From Clostridiaceae bacterium UBA5444 (lineage in GTDB: Bacteria > Bacillota > Clostridia > Clostridiales > Oxobacteraceae), in the NCBI GenBank assembly GCA_002426575.1, contig DIRE01000014.1:40801-80973 (forward strand): DNA of 40,173 nt. Reading direction: 5' to 3'. Of this stretch, positions 37,321 to 40,173 are shown piece by piece. A model generated the notes under the pieces. That model ran no database searches, was not told the origin of the DNA, and was given only the letters and a program-made list of their open reading frames with translations. Numbering within the stretch: position 1 is the stretch's first letter; every line of letters starts with the position of its first letter. The position numbers and the translations under genes were made by a program.

Positions 37321-38029
37321 ATAAACCACTTCCTAAAATCCCAAAAAATTCGCCTAGGCTTATTAATCCATCATCTGATAATGTATATGTTTCAATCTTT
37401 TTTATATCTCTTATTTCAGTTTCTGATAGTTCGTTGCAATAAGCTTTTAATGCTTTAACTAGAAGATCTGGATTTAAATTGTTTTTACTTCCGGCTAAAG
37501 ACTTGAGGCTAAATATAAATTCGCCCCCATTATCTTCTATAGTTTTAAGATTCAATATCATGGGTTTTATATCAATAATTCTTGTTCCTCTTTTACCTTG
37601 TTTTTCAACCTTTATTTCAGGCTGTTTTAAAAACTCTTTAATCATATCTGAATTTAAGCCCTTATGCCCAACTAATGTAACCTCCCATAAGGCACCACCT
37701 ACCATTGGCATTAAAGATTTAGATTTGTCATCCATTTTTTTTGCACCAATTATCCTAATATGGGGGGGCAAATTTGAATTTATACTATCAACTATGTCCT
37801 TTTCATCCATCTCATGTTCTAAGCCTATATCCATATATTCTCCAATACTCCATGTCCCAACAGAAAGTGGTGTTGCAAAAGAGAATTCTGCATGCGGGTT
37901 AAACCCCATTGAATAAGAAATAGGAAGATTAGCCCTTCTCATAGCCCTCTGAAAGGTTCTCATTAAATCCAAATGAGATATAAACTTTATTCCATAGCCT
38001 TTACTAAATTTAATCACATATCTTGCCAT
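37313..38029 (-). CDS. Radical-SAM-linked DUF2344 protein
   Basis: A 238-residue protein of the TIGR03936/DUF2344 family, of unknown function. The opening MARYVIKFSKGYGIKFISHL, then DLMRTFQRAMRRANLPISYSMGFNPH, is characteristic. It always neighbours, or is fused to, the radical-SAM protein encoded just upstream, which suggests a joint role, perhaps in RNA modification. The ATG at 38029 lies within the end of the radical-SAM gene (20-base overlap), so translation is coupled. The open frame runs 13 codons further upstream. Confidence 0.87.
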   Translation of the reverse strand: MARYVIKFSKGYGIKFISHLDLMRTFQRAMRRANLPISYSMGFNPHAEFSFATPLSVGTWSIGEYMDIGLEHEMDEKDIVDSINSNLPPHIRIIGAKKMDDKSKSLMPMVGGALWEVTLVGHKGLNSDMIKEFLKQPEIKVEKQGKRGTRIIDIKPMILNLKTIEDNGGEFIFSLKSLAGSKNNLNPDLLVKALKAYCNELSETEIRDIKKIETYTLSDDGLISLGEFFGILGSGLYE

Positions 38030-39869
38030 CCATGCATACCTCTCTCCCTGCAAGGTCTCCAATACCACAGCCAGTACATCCTAGCCTGCAATCGTGAGTA
38101 AGCTGTGCTTTTTTTGCTTTGTTATTTTCGTTTATTAGATATCTTTTGCTAACTCCTGGATCTATGTGATCCCAAGGCAATACCTCTTCATATTCTCTTT
38201 TTCTATTTGCATAAAATGAAGGATCTATTCCGTTTTCTTTAAATGCTTCCATCCATTTATCATAATTAAATAGCTTATCCCATCCATCAAATTTACATCC
38301 TTTTTTCCATGCATCTATAAGTACTCTTGAAAGCCTTCTATCTCCTCTTGAAAATACACCTTCAAGGAAACTCACATAGGACTCATGCCAATTATAAGTA
38401 ATATTCTTATTCCTTATTTTGGTTTTTAGAAGGTCTTGCTTTCTTCTTAACTCATCCATAGTATCTTGCGGTTCCCATTGAAAAGGGGTAAAAGGTTTGG
38501 GCACAAAAGATGAGGTGCTTACCGTAACTTTAAGCCCTCTTTTTCTTATCTCTTTAGGAACTTTATAATACTCCTCAACAACCTTATATGCTAAATCTGT
38601 AATCCCCTCTATATCCTCATCTGTTTCAGATGGGAGCCCTATCATAAAATAAAGCTTTACACTGCTCCAGCCTGAATTAAATGCAGAAGATACTGATTGC
38701 AACAGGTTTTCCTCAGTAACCCCCTTATTTATAACGTCTCTCATTCTCTGGCTTCCAGCCTCTGGTGCAAATGTAAGCCCTGTTTTTCTCACCTTTTGTA
38801 TTTCATTTATTAAACCAACTGAAAAGGAATCTACCCTAATAGATGGAAGGGATACTCCTATTTTATCCTTTTCATACTTTTCTATAATATCATTTACTAA
38901 CCCCTCTATATCTGAATAATCACATATGCTAAGAGATGTTAAAGATACCTCTTCATATCCAGTACTTTTAATAAGCTTATCTGCATCCTCTAAAAGTGTT
39001 TCTCTTGATTTTTCCCTTACAGGCCTATAAACCATTCCAGCCTGACAAAATCTGCACCCTCTTGTACATCCCCTAAATACCTCAAGCATTATTCTATTAT
39101 GAACTATATCTGTATAGGGTACTATCATATCATCTGGATAATATATATTATCTAAATCTTTTACTATCCTTTTTGATATTGTCTTAGGATACTTATCATC
39201 TATTGGATAAAACTCTTTTATGGTTCCATCCTGATTGTATTTAGCATCATAAAATGAAGGTATATATACACCTTGAATACATGCAATAGAATCAAGGAAA
39301 GCTGTCCTATCTTCTCCGCTTTCTTTCCATACTAGATATTTATCTAATATTTCATTTGTAACCTCTTCCCCCTCTCCTATGACAAATATATCAGCAATTT
39401 CCCATAATGGTTCCGGATTATATGCACAAGGTCCGCCACATATAACAAAAGGATCCGTCCTTTTCCTTTCATTATATAAAATAGGGACTCCGCTTAAATC
39501 AAGCATATTTACTATATTTGTATAGCTCATTTCATACTGGAGAGTAAAACCTATAAAGTCAAACTCCGCTATCTCATCTTTAGATTCTAAAGCAAAAAGC
39601 TTTATGCCTCTTTTTCTCATTTCATCTTCCATATCAACCCACGGAGCAAATACTCTTTCACAATATGTATCATCCCTATTATTTAACATATGATACAATA
39701 TTTTGGTTCCAAGATGTGACATTCCAACTTCATATACATCTGGAAAACAGAATGCAAACCTTATTTTTACATTCTGAGTTTCTTTGTATACACTATTTAC
39801 TTCATTCCCTATATATCTTGCAGGTTTTTCTACTTTATATAAAACCTCATCAGGTAAATTTACAGTCAT
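38010..39869 (-). CDS. B12-binding-type radical SAM protein (TIGR03960 type)
   Basis: A 619-residue radical SAM enzyme with an N-terminal cobalamin-binding-like domain (FCFPDVYEVGMSHLGTKILY). The Fe-S motif CTRGCRFCQ is near residue 270. A cysteine-rich C-terminal tail has CRLGCTGCG and further Cys, possibly a second cluster. The substrate of this family is not known to me. It heads an operon with the DUF2344 gene and the RNase E/G gene. GGGAGG lies seven bases before the ATG. Confidence 0.9.
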   Translation of the reverse strand: MTVNLPDEVLYKVEKPARYIGNEVNSVYKETQNVKIRFAFCFPDVYEVGMSHLGTKILYHMLNNRDDTYCERVFAPWVDMEDEMRKRGIKLFALESKDEIAEFDFIGFTLQYEMSYTNIVNMLDLSGVPILYNERKRTDPFVICGGPCAYNPEPLWEIADIFVIGEGEEVTNEILDKYLVWKESGEDRTAFLDSIACIQGVYIPSFYDAKYNQDGTIKEFYPIDDKYPKTISKRIVKDLDNIYYPDDMIVPYTDIVHNRIMLEVFRGCTRGCRFCQAGMVYRPVREKSRETLLEDADKLIKSTGYEEVSLTSLSICDYSDIEGLVNDIIEKYEKDKIGVSLPSIRVDSFSVGLINEIQKVRKTGLTFAPEAGSQRMRDVINKGVTEENLLQSVSSAFNSGWSSVKLYFMIGLPSETDEDIEGITDLAYKVVEEYYKVPKEIRKRGLKVTVSTSSFVPKPFTPFQWEPQDTMDELRRKQDLLKTKIRNKNITYNWHESYVSFLEGVFSRGDRRLSRVLIDAWKKGCKFDGWDKLFNYDKWMEAFKENGIDPSFYANRKREYEEVLPWDHIDPGVSKRYLINENNKAKKAQLTHDCRLGCTGCGIGDLAGREVCMDGKICD

Positions 39870-40013
39870 ATTATTCCTCCCTCAAAAATACTTCACTACA
39901 TATTATTAGTGTTAATCATGCATATTATTTATAATATCACCTTCAACAATTATAACATACAACATTATTTTATTAATAACACTTTACTTATACAAAAAAC
40001 ATAAACAGTAAAT

Positions 40014-40053
40014 AAAAAAAGTCCCATAAACATTATGCTCACAGGACTTTTTT
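40014..40053 (-). terminator. Terminator of the LacI-type gene at the window edge
   Basis: On the minus strand AAAAAAGTCC pairs with GGACTTTTTT, enclosing CATAA/TTATG, and ends T7. It overlaps the last codons of the gene. The 39870-40013 stretch up to the radical-SAM gene has no gene that I can see. Confidence 0.85.
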
Positions 40054-40173
40054 GTCTTTATAAAATTCGCCTTCAGTTGATTCCCTATATACAATATTTG
40101 AAGATATTGTTACGGTTTCAAATGGATTATCGCCTTCATCTATTCTTCTATAAAGTTGATCAACTATTCTTTT
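40039..40173 (-). CDS. C-terminal end of a LacI-family regulator (partial)
   Basis: The last 44 codons of a gene that starts beyond the window. The translation KRIVDQLYRRIDEGDNPFET, then SSNIVYREST, matches the C-terminus of LacI/GalR-type sensor domains, which end with a strand and R-E-S-T/C. It was not in the list of long frames because it is cut by the window end. The target cannot be inferred. Confidence 0.7.
   Translation of the reverse strand, partial: KRIVDQLYRRIDEGDNPFETVTISSNIVYRESTEGEFYKDKKVL

Overview
This window comes from a low-GC, endospore-forming anaerobe of the class Clostridia. The evidence is the sporulation genes (spoIIP, gpr, a Spo0B-like protein, a DacF-type carboxypeptidase), the late-competence genes (comEA, comEC, comFB), the Firmicutes gene order around rpsT and obg, and a full selenocysteine apparatus (tRNA-Sec, selA, selB, and a selD that itself contains an in-frame UGA). 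I cannot name the species. Almost every gene lies on the minus strand. The plus-strand genes are rpsT, a Tyr-rich orphan at 10637, a broken ferritin-like gene and the carboxypeptidase gene.

Layout: 1-7000 is a conserved core block (lepA, spoIIP, gpr, rpsT, holA, comEC and a small orphan) in the order known from Bacillus. 7050-9930 is a P-type cation ATPase preceded by a strong promoter and a yybP-ykoY (manganese) riboswitch with its terminator. 10060-11000 holds two divergent proteins of unknown function. 11071-11164 is tRNA-Sec with its own promoter. 11389-20536 is a nine-gene catabolic operon: LacI-type regulator, KDPG-type aldolase, TIM-barrel isomerase, GntP-like permease, hydantoinase/oxoprolinase-family ATPase, HExxH metalloprotein, KDG-type kinase, and hexulose-6-phosphate synthase and isomerase homologues. 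This operon separates tRNA-Sec from selB-selA-selD (21413-25893), and a truncated ferritin-like gene lies at its upstream edge. This looks like an insertion into an ancestral sel cluster.

25970-28380 contains comEA and dacF, divergently transcribed and bracketed by two inverted copies of a nested palindromic repeat. 28383-39869 is again conserved core: ridA, rsfS, LCP protein, yqeK, nadD, comFB, yhbY, obgE, Spo0B-like, rpmA, rplU, an RNase E/G and two radical-SAM-cluster genes. Here rplU and rpmA are adjacent with no prp protease gene between them, and L27 is encoded directly in its mature form. The window ends inside a second LacI-family regulator.

How parts fit together: the kinase and aldolase in the island would turn 2-keto-3-deoxygluconate into pyruvate and glyceraldehyde-3-phosphate. 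The hexulose-phosphate pair would link ribulose-5-phosphate and formaldehyde to fructose-6-phosphate. The roles of the hydantoinase-like ATPase and the metalloprotein between them are unknown, and this combination is the most likely candidate for an undescribed pathway. Regulatory structures seen directly include the Mn riboswitch, a candidate L21 leader, a SECIS-like element in selD, and a hairpin that separates the Shine-Dalgarno sequence from the start codon of the aldolase gene.
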